Below are positions 23,456 to 38,900 of a stretch of 64,000 nucleotides of DNA, piece by piece. The stretch covers positions 19,579,601 through 19,643,600 of the forward strand of contig OY759225.1 in NCBI GenBank assembly GCA_963662175.1, written 5' to 3'. Positions within the stretch are counted from its first letter, which is position 1. Every line of letters starts with the position of its first letter. The stretch comes from Aradus depressus. Its lineage: Eukaryota; Arthropoda; Insecta; Hemiptera; Aradidae. The position numbers and the translations under genes were made by a program. The notes under the pieces are model-generated. The model was not told where the DNA came from. It did no database searches and saw nothing but the letters and a program-made list of their open reading frames with translations.

Positions 23456-23482
23456 AATTAATAATAATAATAATAATAATAA
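23456..23482. repeat. (TAA)n microsatellite
   Basis: Seven to eight perfect AAT/TAA units about 150 bp upstream of the exon-1 ATG. Confidence 0.9.
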
Positions 23483-23629
23483 TACGTGAGAAATTCGTAA
23501 ATAATGAAAATAAACGGAAAAATGAAGGGGGTGGTATTGACAGACACACCCCCACCCTGAACGGAGGGTATATGAGAAGGTTGCTGAACGGGAGGGGGCC
23601 AGTGATCCGAAGCAGCCTCCGTGAACGTT

Positions 23630-23955
23630 ATGGAGGGGCAACCTACCGCCAAGTCCGCTGTCGTTAGCTCAGCCGGCAAGTCTTCTAGTAGCGTAGCCGC
23701 CAAGTCTCATCTGACTGTACAGAATGCAGCAACACAGCCGCCTCAGCAGCCTGTCACTCAGTCAAATATGGACTTTGACGATTTGTTACCGCATATCGGC
23801 GAGTTTGGACTCTATCAGAAGCTTCTATTTTTGATGATGATACCTTTTTTATTCTCAGTTGCTTATGTATATTTTGCACAAATTTTTATCACTTTGGTTC
23901 CTGATCGTCATTGGTGTCGCATCCCAGAACTGGACTCATTATCATTGGATCAGAG
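23630..23955 (+). CDS. SLC22 gene exon 1 (residues 1-108 plus two bases)
   Basis: ATG at 23630 is the first in-frame Met after an in-frame stop at 23603-23605 and has G at -3 and +4. An upstream non-coding exon is possible. The exon encodes a low-complexity cytoplasmic leader, the [17 protein letters not shown] segment and TM1 followed by [12 protein letters not shown], which opens the large extracellular loop typical of SLC22. The donor is CAGAG|GTAATT with GT at 23956; the exon ends in phase 2 (AG of an Arg codon completed by exon 2). Confidence 0.92.
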
Positions 23956-26900
23956 GTAATTTAAACTAATCTTTATTGTATTAATTGAATGATCACACAT
24001 TGGAGGGTTCCTTAAGTGAATTATGACTAAGTTTTGCTCACTCTCTCTTTCTCTTTCTAAACTAATAAACAGTGGAACTGCTCAATTATTAAACTTTGCG
24101 TTGATCAGGAGACACGGCAGTGTCTCTGGCCAAGTCCGAAAAAAATGTCGAAAGACACTGCTGTGTTACTTTTCTCGTGACACCAAATGCCACTTTTCGC
24201 ATAGAAAAAAGTATATTATTCATTAACAAAATGATGTTTTTTCCGACTGGAGCCGTCTGGAGAACTCCAAGATGAAAAAAAAAAAAAAAAAAAAAATAGC
24301 CAAAAAGAATCATTTTTGACCAAGTTTCGAAGCGTCAAAATTGGCAAAAAATAACTTTTTTTTCTTTTTCCTTTTTCAGTGTCCGGGCGTCCGGATGACG
24401 TCATCAATGTTAATATATGAAGTTTTTTAAATGTATAATAAATATCATGTGATCTATATATGCAAAGATAAAGATAAAAATATATATACAATAAAAAATT
24501 CGTTATTTGGATTTGGCCGTGCTTTTCAGTTTTACTGATTTTTTTTTTTATAAACATTTTGTATTAAATATTACATATCACATGAAACTCAATAATTTAA
24601 TTACATTCTACTTTTACAAATAGTTTTTAAAGTAAAAATAAAATTATAAAATATAATAAAATAATAAACACAAATGAAAAATAAATTATATTCATTACAT
24701 CGATAGTTATGAAGGTTTTTATGTCGAGTCTCCTCTAATCTTCATCTTTTCTTTGACCGATTATACTGAAAATTGACAGGTGTTATCCTTATTGAGTCCT
24801 GGATACACATATGAAATTTCATGTTTATACATTCATTACTTTGGCAGTTATTAGGGTTTTTGTGTTAAGCCCTCCCTAATTCTTTCCCTTTCTCTGTGCT
24901 GCTAGATTAGGTTTAGGTTTTTTGACTCATGCCCAGGCTTTAACTACGAGGTCATATTGCCTACTACCAGAGCGCTCTTGAGCAGACTCTACTGTGGGAG
25001 TCCTAAATTTTGCCTACCCTAAATTTTTATTCACCTAGGGTAGGGGTCTTTAACGAGTACCTGACATCGTACAGGCTCGGAACCATCGCTTAACGTCCCA
25101 TCCGAAGGACGGCGTGCTTAAGTTTATTTTACCTCCCAGATAAAATAAACTAAGGGCCTCGGGCGGGTTTCGAACCCACGATGGGCTGCTAGATATACAT
25201 ACAAAATTCTGTGTCGATACAATCATTTCATCAGGAGTTATCGTGTTCACAGACATATAGAATTTTTTTAAATTTTCTTTCATTTTTGGAATCATGGGTA
25301 AAACTTGAAGTTCGGTGAGAAGATAGTTGATTTCCGTGAAAACGTCGGGATAAAATAATTTTTAATTTTCTTTTCGATGGTGCCATAGCTCTTGGATTTG
25401 CTCGGCACTAGACTTTTTAGGTTTTTTAAATTCCTTTTGATGCGAGCTTTCCTCTGTTATGCGTTTTCTATAATTCCGAGCATATTTACGATTCAAATGA
25501 GACGACATCTGTAATTTTTTGCAATTTTCAATTTAATACCGATTTTTACATGTATTTCGGCAAATATTTTTATTGTTTCACTTTGAGTCTTAGTAGTGCT
25601 TCTCGCGCTATTTACAATGACACCCGAATCAACGTCTTATCTAAACGCGTTATCACTAATTTCTAATTTTACACAACGCTAATTCGCAACAATCATCCAC
25701 CGGCGCCCACACTAGCCCGATAACGTCACAGACAAAACAAACACTGCACAACAAACACGTACAGACATGCTCTATCCATTGTGACCTCAACCGTTGTTAT
25801 CGCGTTATTAGTCTCGTAGTTATTTTCGATTGAAATCTGACGGCATTTTGTAACACAAAGTTTGACCGGCTATCATTGTGCTTTACGAGCAAATAGACAT
25901 TTTCACGTCAAAAGGTAAAACTTATTATATTATTTGGATCGATTCTTCGTGAAATGACCCAAGAGTTAGATCATCATATCCATTTATCGATTCATTGATT
26001 TTTTACTTCCACAACTATTAAAAGTATAGGGGTAATTGGTAAGGAACTCGATGTTGAGTTTCACTGGAATTTCATGTTTTCCGACCCCTGATTTCACAAA
26101 TTAAAATTTTGGGCTCTTCCCAAAAACCTTACTGTGTCAACGGAAAATTTTATTATGAGGATTTAGTAGCCAATGTGTAAGTCGAGTATTGATTTTTAGC
26201 CCAAATTCCATTGATTTTGAAGGAACATTGAAAACTTAAATGAATAATTCGCTCTGGGGAAGTGCAGTTGTGATTCACCTATCTTTTAACACTAGATAAT
26301 TGAATTTATATACAATTTATTCGAATATAATGAAAAATTGGCCATTTATTTAAATTCATGTTTTTATTAAATTCTTTGTATTTTTTTTTTTTTTATGGAA
26401 CCCTTCAATGTGCAATCTGATGAAATTTCTTGACTTTTTTTTTTCTTTTTTCTCTAATGGGCCAACTGTCAATTCTGTAACAAAACCAGAGCAACAGATT
26501 AGAAATGTCTCCCCAAAACGGGGACAGATAACGTCAAGCACACAGCAATCAGCTCTCAGGGATATGAATTCTCTCTAGTCCCCACACATTGACAACATAC
26601 CTGAATAGAAAGGCATCAAATCTAATAACTGCCGAATGTATCGACACGACATTTTGTATGTAAATTCAAGAACCCTTAAAGACGACACCTTGGTGAATAA
26701 ACCTGGCCAGGCATAATTTAGGACTTCCACAGTAGAGTCGGGCTCATGTCCACCAGAGTGCTGAAAGAGAGCTCTGGTAGTAGGCGATATGACCTCGTAG
26801 TTATAGCCCGGGCATGAGTCACAATAACTAACTTATTAGGTCAAAATAACCTTCTACCAAGGCGAGACAATTTGCAGATTACCGATGTTCTTGTTATAAG

Positions 26901-29900
26901 AGCTGTTTTCTTAGTAATTGTGATTTATTAGGATGTTATTACTAGTACGGAACTCTATAGTAAAAAAACGTAAATCACGATTCGAATAATTCGTACTTAC
27001 GCTGGAGTAATTTTCTTGAAATCAATTTCCTAGCTGGAATTGTAATGCATTTAATTGAAGGCCTGGAGTTAGAAGATATCTCATGCCTTTAGGGTGATTA
27101 CGAAATTGAGCCTGTAGAGAGATAACGGGAAGATTACGAAATTGAGCCTGTAGAGAGATAACGGGAAGATTACGAAATTGAGCCTATAGGAAGATTAAGA
27201 AAACGAAACGGAAATAAGAATTTCATTTTTACTTCCCTAAATATTGAAAGTAACTGAGTCAGAAATTCAATGTTGCGAGCTACCAAAGAAACGTCGTCGG
27301 TGATTCACCGTCAATGTACTTCCCCAGAACGAATTAATCAATTAGGTTTTCGTTCTCCCTCCAAAACTAATCGCTTACATAGTTTCTGAATCCTCATAAT
27401 CAACTATCGATATATACATTACAACGAGTTATGTTTTTTGAGTTGATACCCCTCTGAATCCTTCCTCCCCTCAGGCCGATTTGGCTGAAAATCAATAGGT
27501 ATCGTCATTATAGGGTTCTGGATACACATATAATTTTTCATGTCAATACATTAATTCTATCGTGAGTTATCGATTTCTCAGACACATACACACTGACGCA
27601 CCGACCCAGAGACACATTGATTATTTTTTTTATCTTTTATTATTTTTTTATTATTATTATTATTTTTAAGGCATCTCGACCACGAAGGTCATGGATGCCT
27701 GAAGGATGCAGGTCTCTGGGGATCCTAGCGGGCTAATTTGGATAGACGCAGATTAATAATAATAAAGGTCGAGAGATATACGGAATAGAAAGGCTATGTT
27801 ATGAAGAAATGTTTTTTATAATTTAGGTTTGTGAAGTGCAAAAAATGAAATAGTTTGGTAATTTGAGAGCTATCATTGGATAGAATTTCGGAAATATAAA
27901 CCGCAAAGTTGCAATTTTCACGCTGGGGACTATATGCCATGCGTTCAGTTAGAATGTGTCTCGACAGACAGTCCGACCCCGCAGGACTGACAGAGGGGAT
28001 TCCTGAGCCATCAGATATCCATGGGTCAGCCTCGTCTGCCCTATACGTAATCCAGTCAAAATTACTTCTTCTTTCCTTTTTTCTCTAATTGAACTGTTCC
28101 AAACTTGAGTGGAGCTTTTGATGGTCCTTAGCTTATTATCTGTCATACCGAGCCACCAAATCTGCCATTTGATCCAAACTGTTTCCTTTTTGAAATCAGA
28201 GGTTCGGAAAACATGAAATTCCTTTGAAAATTCTGCATCGAATTTCTTACCGATTACATAACTTCTTCTATATTTTGTTTAACTAAGGAACTAAAATATG
28301 CTGTCTGTCTGTGTATCTAAATACCCTAATAACTGCGGATGTAATAAATCAAGGAATTTTAGAAGAGAGAAAACTTAGTTTGCACTGGGGAAGTATATTG
28401 CTGGTGATGTTCCATTTTGAATGCTGCTCATCCTTTTTTTCTTTCTTTCTTAAAATACACTTTCTCCTACTAACTATGCTTATAACGACTTTTTTTATTC
28501 TAGTACTGAGATTCGTTACTTACTGAAATAGCAATCTGGGTTATAAAACAGCTTCTGAATCATCCGAAAAGAAAAGGTCAAAAAACCTGCGAGTTTTTTT
28601 TTTTTTTAAAGAAAATATTATTTTTCTCTTGAATATTTTAGGTTGGTTGTGTTAGATTTTGGGTTCACAATAATATATTTGGCTGCTATATTATAATTCT
28701 ATTTATTGTGCTAACTGCTATACGAAGTATGGGGGAAGTTATGGTTATTATGACTCATGCCCGGGCTTATACACCCTTGAATACTGCAGTGCAGATGGTT
28801 CTACACGCACAGTAGTCGAGACCCCACGTCGCTAGGTTGTCTTTTATTTAATTGCAACAACGTGAGGTCACGGCTTGAGCTTTTCGCTCACCCTCCAAAG
28901 CCAATCGTTTGAGCTAAAAAATCAATATGTGACTTACATAGTGAATTCTGAATCCTTGTACTAATTTTGTGTTAATACATTATTACGATAGCTACCAGAT
29001 AATTAGGACTATTTGGAAATTATCAAGGGTATACACAGTTAATATCTAAAAAGGGGTAGTGGTGTCATAATAAAAGAGACACAAGAGAAACAGATAAATA
29101 TATATTGTACTTACAATTGGGGGTCCAGGCACGGCTCGGTAGATATAAGTGAAATAACTAGATACAATTAATAAACTAGAATATAATAGACCCACAATAA
29201 AAAGTTGAAGACAAGAGATTAATAGTACAAATACAATAGTGAGTGTCCTAGGGCAAAAAGAGAGTGTCTCGCTCTGCCGGCCTGGTTATTTTATAATGTC
29301 ATGGAACAGCCTAGACTGGCGTTCTGGAACCTTCCATTATAGAAAATTGGATATTTCCATATATAAGGTATTTACAACGGTTTTGTTCTATATTTAAATT
29401 ATTATCACATATATATACATCTTTAACTTTATCTTACAAAACTTATATCAGCCTTATAATATATATTTTGGCAAAACTAAAATCTAGACAAGGGATCGAT
29501 TTGGTCCATTAGTTCTGCCATTTCATCAGTGGTAAATCTATACCTTTATATTATTATACATTATATGATCTTAATTCTACGCTAAATGTCGCCATATATA
29601 GATATAACTAAATTTATATATTATTTACTAGGTGTGCAATACATTCTGCTGTTTGCAAAAACTGAGCTGAGTCAGTCTAAAATTGAATCATACTGTTAAT
29701 GTGGTCAGTTAACATACAAGTAGTGCATTTGAAATGGGGCATATGAACCGGTTTGTGATCACTGGATGGAGCCGTAGGGATTTTTACATTTGAAATCGAA
29801 AAATTCTATTTTGAGCGAGAACTTTGTCTCTCAATTGATTTCAATGGGGTTTTCGTTTTTCGGTGATTATTCCTCCGTGGTATGTTCGGTTTCAGATTTT

Positions 29901-32900
29901 TTTTAGTAGTAAACCATCGTCACCGTGTCCACTACCATCGTGACAAATTTCAATGTGATCGGTAAAGGGATTTAGGAGGAGTACGAGTACAACGAAATAC
30001 ATGAGTCGCCTAAAAAAGAGCTTCGTAAACTCAGCTCAATCAAATTCCTACTTTATACTATAATAATATGTTCCGATATATTTTTATAATATTAATTATT
30101 AATTTCCCCTTAGTGTCAGTTTAGTATTGTATGTAATATATACTGGAATATATTGGAACAAGGAATATAATCATATATATGGTGACAACATTCAGTTGTT
30201 AGGATATTTGAGTCGAGCTCTCTTCACTGATCCCCGCCTTCCCTTCGATCGATTTCCTGGTAAATTAATAGCTGCTATATTTATAAGATTTTGAATTTAA
30301 ATAGAAAATTTCATGTCGATGCATTTATTCTATCGGGAGTTATAGTGTTCATAAACACACATTTTTTTTTTTTGTTTTTTTCATTTTTGAAATCAGGAAG
30401 TTGGAAAACTTATCGAACTTCTGACCGATTACATAACTTCCCCTATACTTTGTAGAGTTGGGAATGTAAATTCTTATTATTGCCCGAATATCGCACATTT
30501 CTTTACGTAAATCTGGTTAATAATTATGTAAATAGACTTCATGAAATAGCCCTTTTCTTCCCCAAACGACACCTCATCACATATGATTTGATATTATTTG
30601 TCGATTCATATTGAATAATAGGGCAGGGTTTATCTATCTGAAAGATAGTGTCAGTTGTGAATAGATGTTAGGTCTGGTATCAGATGAGTGGAAGACGTTG
30701 AGCAACCTAGCCTCACCAGGCAACAACCTAACTAACAGCCGACCTTCCTCTCACAATCGCCAGGTTGTTTGTTCTCTAAGCTTGTTAACTTTCAAAGCCT
30801 AAAAGGGCGCCACACAGTGGGCCAGATCTCGAATCTAGCGGGTCAAAGTTACTGATAAATTTTCATTTTTCAATCATTCAAAACGGCATTAAAATAACGA
30901 ATAAAACTATGGTTTGTCAATTACTTTTTTAATTATTATAATTAGAGCGACAAGTCGCTACTAACGGAATTGTTGTCTTCACTGCTAGTTTCTGGCAAAA
31001 TCGTTGTTGAAATTAAGAGTAACTGTCTTACTTTTTCACTTATAACAACTTCTAAGTTGAGGAACGCGGACATATTGTGGAAACTTGTAATAAATAAATA
31101 AAACAAATTTATTTTTGAAATATTGTCTATTCCACTAAAGATATATATACATATAACTACCGGTTTCGGCCTTACACCATCCTCAGGTCTAGTTATGAAC
31201 TAAGTTAGTTTGCAGAGAGCGACCCTTCAAATACATCTCAGGTGAAAAGGTGCTATTATAACTTGGGAGTCCCCCGGCTGTACCGTTAGCTATCTCATGA
31301 AATATTTCCTAACAAAACTTAGTTCTAAATTTACATAAAACAATATCATTAGACTAATACATGGAAAATTAACAAATAAATAAGTAAAAATACAAATAAA
31401 TAAAAATATAAATAAAATTAATAATAATATTAAGATTTAGATAACATGAAATTTTCATTTATTTTTTCACTTATATCAGTTTTTTTGGAAGGCAGTGGTC
31501 TGAGGGAGCCAATAAAAGGATCAGACGAAATGAACAGGTTGTCAGTTAGTAGAAAATCGATCCATTTTTCTAGAAAAGTGTTCCCTGAACCTTTTTATCT
31601 CTTTATGTTGGCTATCTTGAACGTCTTCGGCCAGCTTTCCGATAGGTATTAGAAAATGTTTGGTAACAGCACTCCCATATATAAAAAGCGAAAGTTTCAA
31701 AGGCTTCCAAATAAATATCACAGCCTGATGACAAAGCCTGTAGGAGTATGCTAAACTTTTCGATTAATTCTTCATCCACGCCAGTAATTTCAGCTATTAA
31801 AGAAGGCTTATGGCAGCATTGCCATCATTTGTATTGCCACCTCCTTGCTTTGGCGTATCAATAGCTGCCGAGTCCACATTTTTTCTTCGTATAGTCAAAA
31901 AGGAATGTAATTTGTTCGAGGGTATTTCCAATAGGACGATTGCTGGCTCCTCAACACATCGTACAACTCCCTTCTGCATATAGACATTTCCACACCTGCA
32001 GTTAAAAATACGATAACATTAGTGAAAACAAAAAAAAAAAACGGGGCAAACGGGTCATTAAATTTAGTGCCATCCTATTATCTATTAGTCAATGAACAAG
32101 AATAATGAACGTTTACGTGGTTCTGAGGGGTACGAAAAAAGTTACGCCTTTATGAACTAGAATGCATTTTTTTTTTCACATGTGCACTATTCTTGTGGCC
32201 CTTCCAACACTTTGTGACTGACTTAAGACAAAACAAAAATTGCTATGACTTTCCTTTCTGAATGCCTTTCATGGAAGAGTAATGAAGAAAAGATCAGTAA
32301 TATTCCGAAGTGACACTGACAGGTGAGTGATGGAGTAAAACTACCTGGCCTCCCAGATAATGCGGATGTTTGCATGGTTTGTTTATTTCGTCGCTGTGCT
32401 GTAGTGACTTTGTCCTCTTTAATTCTCTTTGTTTATTTCTCTCTCACATACTACTTGTTGAACCAGGTTGTTTTCTTCCCGAAATCTCTCACTTCATTTT
32501 CGGACTTTTTTCTAGCTAGATTTGGGATCTGTGCACCGGTAGCTCAGAAGTAGCATGCTAGCCTAAAGATCTCGGGTTCGAAACCCGGCCGAGGCCCTTA
32601 GGTTTTTTATCTGGTAGATGAAAGAACATTGAGCGTATTGTGAAATAGACAATATTCTTCTGAATCCTCATACTAAATTTTGTGTCGATACATTCATTAC
32701 AGCGACAGTTACTAAAGTATTTGTGTTAAGCCCCTCCTAAACCCTTCATATGGCAAATTTCCTTTGACCCATTGCCGATACGTCAATGGCCTAGAAACCT
32801 TAGCAGTAGCAGTGACAGTCATTAGTTACAAATGAGAGCAACTCAGTGCCTAGGAAGAATCACCACTGGGTGAACTCTCCTCTCTTAACATTTTAATAAT

Positions 32901-35900
32901 GCCGGTGAGTCGTCGGTGAATCATCTGATATGTACTTCCCCAGAACGAAATAATCTATTAACTTTTCGCTCCTCCTCCAAAACTATTCGACCGTTTGCGC
33001 TAATATTCAACACTTGACTTACACCTAAATCCTCATACTAAATTTTGTGTCGACAAATTCATTATATCGGTAGTTATTACAGTTTTTGTGTTAAGTCTCC
33101 CCCTTATCCCCCCCGTTCCAATTGATCAAGAGTTTATTATTATGAAAAATCAATAATAATGCGAGAACAAGAAAGTCAAGCCTCAAAAATAATTTAGAAA
33201 TTGCAGACAAAATAGCTACAAAGATCATGAGAAATTATTACTGGCAGGAATTTTTGTGGTTTCCCGTTTACGGAATTCCGTAATGGAAAAAAAAATCGTC
33301 GGAGAAACACCGACAATTTACTTCCCCAGAACGAATTAATCAATTAAATTTTCGCTCCTCCTCCAAAAATAGTTGACCGTTTGCGCTAATATTCAGCAGT
33401 TGACTTAAATAGGAACTCCTAAATCCTCATACTAATATTGTGTCGATAAATACGTTTTTTGAGGTGAGCCCTCTCTGATCCCCCTCTTCTTTTAAGTTTT
33501 CCCTTTAATTTCACCCTTCCCTTTGGTCGGTTTGGCTGAAAATCATTAGTTGTCGGTCCTTAAAAGGTTCCGGATTCACATATAAAATTTAGTGTCGATA
33601 CATTCAATATATGGAGAATTATCGAGTTTACAGACACACAGCCAGACATTTTTTTTTTTCATATTTTTGAATCTTAGAGGTTGGAAAACATGAAAATCCG
33701 TTGAAAATTCGACATCGAATTTTGGAACAATTAAATAACTTCCCTAATACTTCTTATAGATAGCGATGTAAAAACGGTCACATAATAGATATGACGAGGC
33801 CATCCCCTTCTGCAGCTGCTGACTGGAGGCCTGCCCTCTAGCCACCCCAAGGCCAGTTCTGTCTCATTAAGAATACCGTCTACCATGTTGACCTTGGTCA
33901 AAATCCCATTGTATTAACACGTGTCACTCTGGATTTTCACCAAAGTAACATTACTCCAACATGACAGGTGACACAATATTAATGTTTTTGAAATCAATTG
34001 AAGTCCTTATTAGAGAAGATCGATATTTCGTATAGAAAAACAAATTGGATAATGATATCGATATGCAATAACATCCGCATACATATTATTATCGATATGT
34101 TGCATTTTAGAAGTATTGTAATCGTATGAAAATCTGAGATCGAGTTTTCAAAGAATTTTACGTTTCAAGATCCCCTGAATATGTTTTGGCCATGTTTTCA
34201 ATGATGTCTGTGTGTGTGATCTTGAAATTTGATATGAAGATCTCGTATGTGCTAACTTAGATCTGAAGGGATTAAGTACATTTTACAAGATAGCCCTTAT
34301 ATTTATGATCAAATCAAAAATCTGTTCAAATAAAAGTTGTAGAAAAAATTGAAAGGCACATTTTATATATTATCATTTTTTTTCGCTGGACGCCTGGTTT
34401 GTGAGATAAATGCCAAAAACCGTACTAAAATGTGGTTCTGAAATACTTTTTGTTAGACGTTTGCGTGTTTTACGCAGAAACTATTAGTCCTATCAAAAAA
34501 TTGATTCTCATTAAGAATGTTTCTTATTAAATTTTCAATAGTTAATAGTCCTTAGATTTGAAATAGAATCAATACGACTAAAGTTATAGCGTCCCAAAGA
34601 AGGTAGGTTAGTAATGTTTAAATTGTATCCCATAGCAACAAATTTAAAAATATGATTTTATACAATCTCGTAGTTAAAGCCCGGGCATGAGTCATAATAA
34701 CTAACTATAATTGGTTATTTTTTACAAAGGAGATTAGGTCAGGTTTTATGACTCATGCCCTACGAGGCTACGAGGTCATATGTACTGTGGGAGTCCTAAA
34801 TTTTGCTTACCCTAAATTTTTATTCACCTAGGATAGGGGTCTTTAACCAGTACCTGACATCGTACAGGCTCGGGGCCATCGCTTAACGTCCCATCCGAAG
34901 GACGGAGTGCTTAAGTTTATTTTACCTCCCAGATAAAATAAACTAAAGGCCTCGGTCGGGTTTCGAACCCACGATCTTGAGCTCAGAAGACAAGCACGTA
35001 TACCACTGAGCTACCGGCGCCCTCTTATTACAAAGGATAACAAATAAATAAAAAACATATGTTTGTTAGTAAGTTATCGTCGACTACCGGAGCGCTCTTT
35101 CGTCGCTCTGGTGGATATGAGACCGACTCTACTCTGGGAGTACGAAATTTTGCCTACCCCGGTTTATACACCCGGTGTAGAGGTCTTTAACGAATACCTG
35201 ACATCGTTCAGGTTCGGGACCATCGCTTAAACTTCCCATCCGAAGGAGGATGTGCTCGTAAACAATTATTTTTTCCCCAATGTCCTGGAAAGTCGAATTC
35301 TCTTAAAAATGCAGCAAAGCATTAGTCCAATAGTAGAGGCAATACAACGTTCCAGGAATCTATGACGTTTTAGCCGGTTTGGAGATCCCATTCTTTATTG
35401 AATGTAAACACGGATGAGGATCAAGGCTTATATTTATCCTATAATTAGGAAATGGAAGAGTTGAGGAAGACTTACAGTTCTACATTCCACTACGTATACA
35501 AAGAATTCGTCCCTCGGACGCGACTCTTTTACAAGGACAGACTGTATACAAAAAATAAATAAAATAGAGAAAATAACAACATTAATAAATTCTGAAGGAG
35601 GATCGTTAAGGCAAAAGGCTACGATAGTCAGATGAGTACCGTATTTCTGGAAATCATTTCCCGGTCCTGTTTTTTGCTTCCGCAACTACAAGAAGTAATA
35701 AATAATAATAAATTTATTTCCGTTAAACCAATACATGTTAATAGGAGACGTCAAAAGAATTTATACATTAAGATAGCTTATATATTAGATATATAACTAC
35801 TTGAGTCTAACACACCTATGATTAGTAGTAATAACAAAACTATAAAAAAAGTAAAATGAAATTAATAAAAATTGAAAAAATAAATACTTAAAAATATATG

Positions 35901-38900
35901 AGTATAAACAAATTAATACAAGATATGTTTATAATAAGTAGAGACATTTTTCAATTTAATAAAAATTAAGATAACTATTTTTCAAAAAAAACTCTTCGGA
36001 AGTGTCTTTATCCCAACGATGTTTCGGGATGTTCTTACGTCCCATCATCAGGTTCCAATATGCGAGATATAGAAAAAAAAAAACAATGTAACTATAACAA
36101 TATATGAAAAATAATATATATATATAGAATAATCAATTATAAATGAATATATAAAAAAATCTAAATAACTAAAAAATTAATTTACCTTTCTTCTTTATTT
36201 CTTTATTTCACCAGATCAACAATTACATGTTCTACATGGTGGTTATAACATGGAAATAAGTCACTATAGTTTATGGGTGTTTTAACCCTTACTTGGTACA
36301 AGATTTTTTAAGAATTGGGAAACTGGCAGAAACATGACTGCAAAATACATTAATGAGTGAATGATAGATACAGGTCTGAGGATGATATAAATGAATAATG
36401 AGGTTTATGGGATCATATCTTGAAGAAGTCTAGGCTTGAGTGGTGGGTGCTCTGTCGGTCTCCCCAGGTTGAAGGTGACTGCTTCTGTCGTTTCTGCCAG
36501 GCGTTCTTTATACTAAATGAATAAATAAAACAATAACGTACATTCGACTGACCTTTAAGGTTTAGGTTTAGGTTTTATGACTCATGCCCGGGCTTTAACT
36601 ACGAGGTCATATCGCCTACTACCAGAGCGCTCTTTCGTCACTCTGGTGGACATGAGCCCGACTCTACTGTGGGAGTCCTAAATTTTGCCTACCCTAAATT
36701 TTTTATTCATCTAGGGTAGGGGTCTTTAACGAGTATCTGACATCGTACAGGCTCGGGACCATCGCTTAACGTCCCATCCGAAGGACGGCGTGCTTAAGTT
36801 TATTTTACCTCCCAGATAAAATAAACTAAGGGCCTCGGTCGGGCTACGAACCCACAACCTTGAGCTCAGAAGTCAAGCACGCATACCACTGAGCTACCGG
36901 CGCCCTTTAAGGTGTGGAGGAACTCTGCTCAAAAAATAAAAATGAAAGTTTTGTATGAAATAATGTTTTTTGGATATGAAACACGATTTTTTTTTTATTG
37001 TGGTTATTTTATTCTTTTTGAACAGTGAGAATAAAATTCCGTTTCCGTGTAAAGGATTTCCTCTAACATGAACATTTTTAGTTGAAATTAAAATTTTTTT
37101 ATTGTATCTATTGACTTCAAAAAGTGGGGAAGGGCATTAAATAAATTAATTCCTTTATGAGTTATAGAGGGCGCCGGTAGCTCAGTGGTATGCGTGTTTG
37201 CCTTCTGAGCTCAAGATCGTGGGTTCGAAACCCAACCGACGCCCTTAGTTTATTTTATCTGGAAGGTAAAATAAACTTAAGTACGCCGTCCTTCAGATGG
37301 GACGTTAATTGATGGTCCCGAGCCTATATCAGGTACTCGTTAAAGACCCCTATCCTAGGTGAATGAAAATTTAGGGTAGGCAAAATTTAGGACTCCCGTA
37401 GTAGAGTCGGACTCATGTTCACCAGAGTGACGAAAGAGCGCTCTGGTAGACGGCGATATGACTTCGTAGTTAAAGCCCGGGCATGAGTTATAAAACCTCA
37501 CCTTTATGAGTTATACTTTTTTCAAAAAGAGAAGAGCAATGGTTAGTTATTCGAAAGCCGTCTTTCTTCCTGGTATCGTAGTCGTGATTAGTATTGTTGA
37601 GAGGGAAAATATTTATATTTTTCCCAATAACCATTAATATTGCAAATATAAACAGCGATGGCAAAGGCAGGATTTTATGTATAGAGGAAGTTTTGTAATC
37701 GGTCTAATTCTATGCAGAGTTATCAACGGAATTTCATGTTTTCAGCTTCGAGATTCCAAATATGAAAAAAAGGCTCTGTGTGTCTGTGAACACGATAACT
37801 GCCGATAGAATGAATCTATCACCACGAAATTTTATATGTGAATTCAGAACCCTCTAAACCTATTGATTTTCAGCCAAATCGACCATGGGCAAGAGGAGAG
37901 TCAAACATAAAAATTCTAATAACTGTCAATAAAGTGAATGTATCGACACAAAGTTTCATATGTATATTCAAAATCCCATATGGAAAAAACTTACTAATTT
38001 TTAGCGGAAGATGGGGAGGGGAGGATGAGAGGAGGCTCAACTCAAACCCCAATAACTGCCGATGTATCGAATGTATCGCTATGAACTTTTTCAAATTTCA
38101 GCGATATTGGCTGAAGGGAAGGAGGGTTCAGGAGAGGGGCAAAATTCAAAACCCTAATAACTGTCTATACAGGGTGTAACAAATCGAGAGGGCGATACTT
38201 AGGGATCTTATAGTAAACTTAGTTCTGAACAAAAAAGTTCCTATAAACATAGGTCCGCAAATGCTTTGTTTAAAAGTTATAATAAAAAAACTGCAGGGCA
38301 AAGAAAGAAATACCTGCAATTGGTATAAGGGTTTAGGGTCTGAATAGGGTTCACAGTTCAATACCATTCATGTTTATGAATGTTGGGTTCTATTTCAATG
38401 CAACTAATCTCATTTATTGTGAATCGGTTTTGCATAAAATGCCGCGAATGTTCAAGAATGCGGAATATGCAGATATTCTATTTGTGTACAGTTTTTGTAA
38501 CGGGAACAGTGATGCAGCTGTTGAGTACCGAAGACGTTTCCCTCTTCGACGGATCTCCCATCGAAGGGTTTTCCAGGCAACTTATCAACGAATAAGAGAA
38601 ACTGGCCGTGTTACAGAGCTGCCCACCAGAATAATCCACGAGTCAATGTAAATCGAAGTGAAAATATCATCAGAGCTTTTGAAGTAAATCCGACGACAAG
38701 CCCAAGTCGAACCGGGCTTCAAATGCAGGTTTCGCATATGGAAGTGTACAGAAGCCTAAGGAGCGAACGTATGTACCCCTATGATTTTAATTCAGTACAG
38801 TATTTAGTACAGGGTGATGGTGAAGCAAGGATGCAATTCTGTAACTGGTATCTTCGTCGTTTAGCATCCAATCATCACTTTGATAACAACATCTTATGGA

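Larger units (their letters stand above)
23990..25335 (-). repeat. HR copy just downstream of exon 1, interrupted twice
   Basis: HR pieces at 23990-24103, 24685-24907 and 25195-25335 share order and orientation. They are split by an unclassified 0.58-kb insertion (24104-24684) and a SINE. It shares private differences with the copy at 44080, showing that the two are sister copies. Confidence 0.8.
35696..37075 (+). repeat. Repeat family P, longest copy
   Basis: Starts AATAATAAATTTATTTCCGTTAAACC. It continues through an A-rich body to a CTGATGA...GAAA motif (minus strand, about 36020-36052) and a unique tail shared with the copy at 50345-50830. A 0.33-kb extra segment (about 36180-36510) and a SINE (36562-36903) interrupt it. 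Other copies are at 7322, 43660, 45785, 48680, 50345 and 54460/55063. No protein is encoded. Confidence 0.75.

Noticed and set aside
23621..23629. Upstream GTG as the transporter start
   Set aside because: Eukaryotic initiation favours the ATG at 23630, which has a suitable context.
37167..37245. Functional tRNA gene
   Set aside because: A and B boxes are good, but the anticodon arm and acceptor pairing do not close, and the same head opens many SINE copies.
37838..38179. 113-codon open frame
   Set aside because: Lies fully in an HR copy and runs into the mariner TIR.
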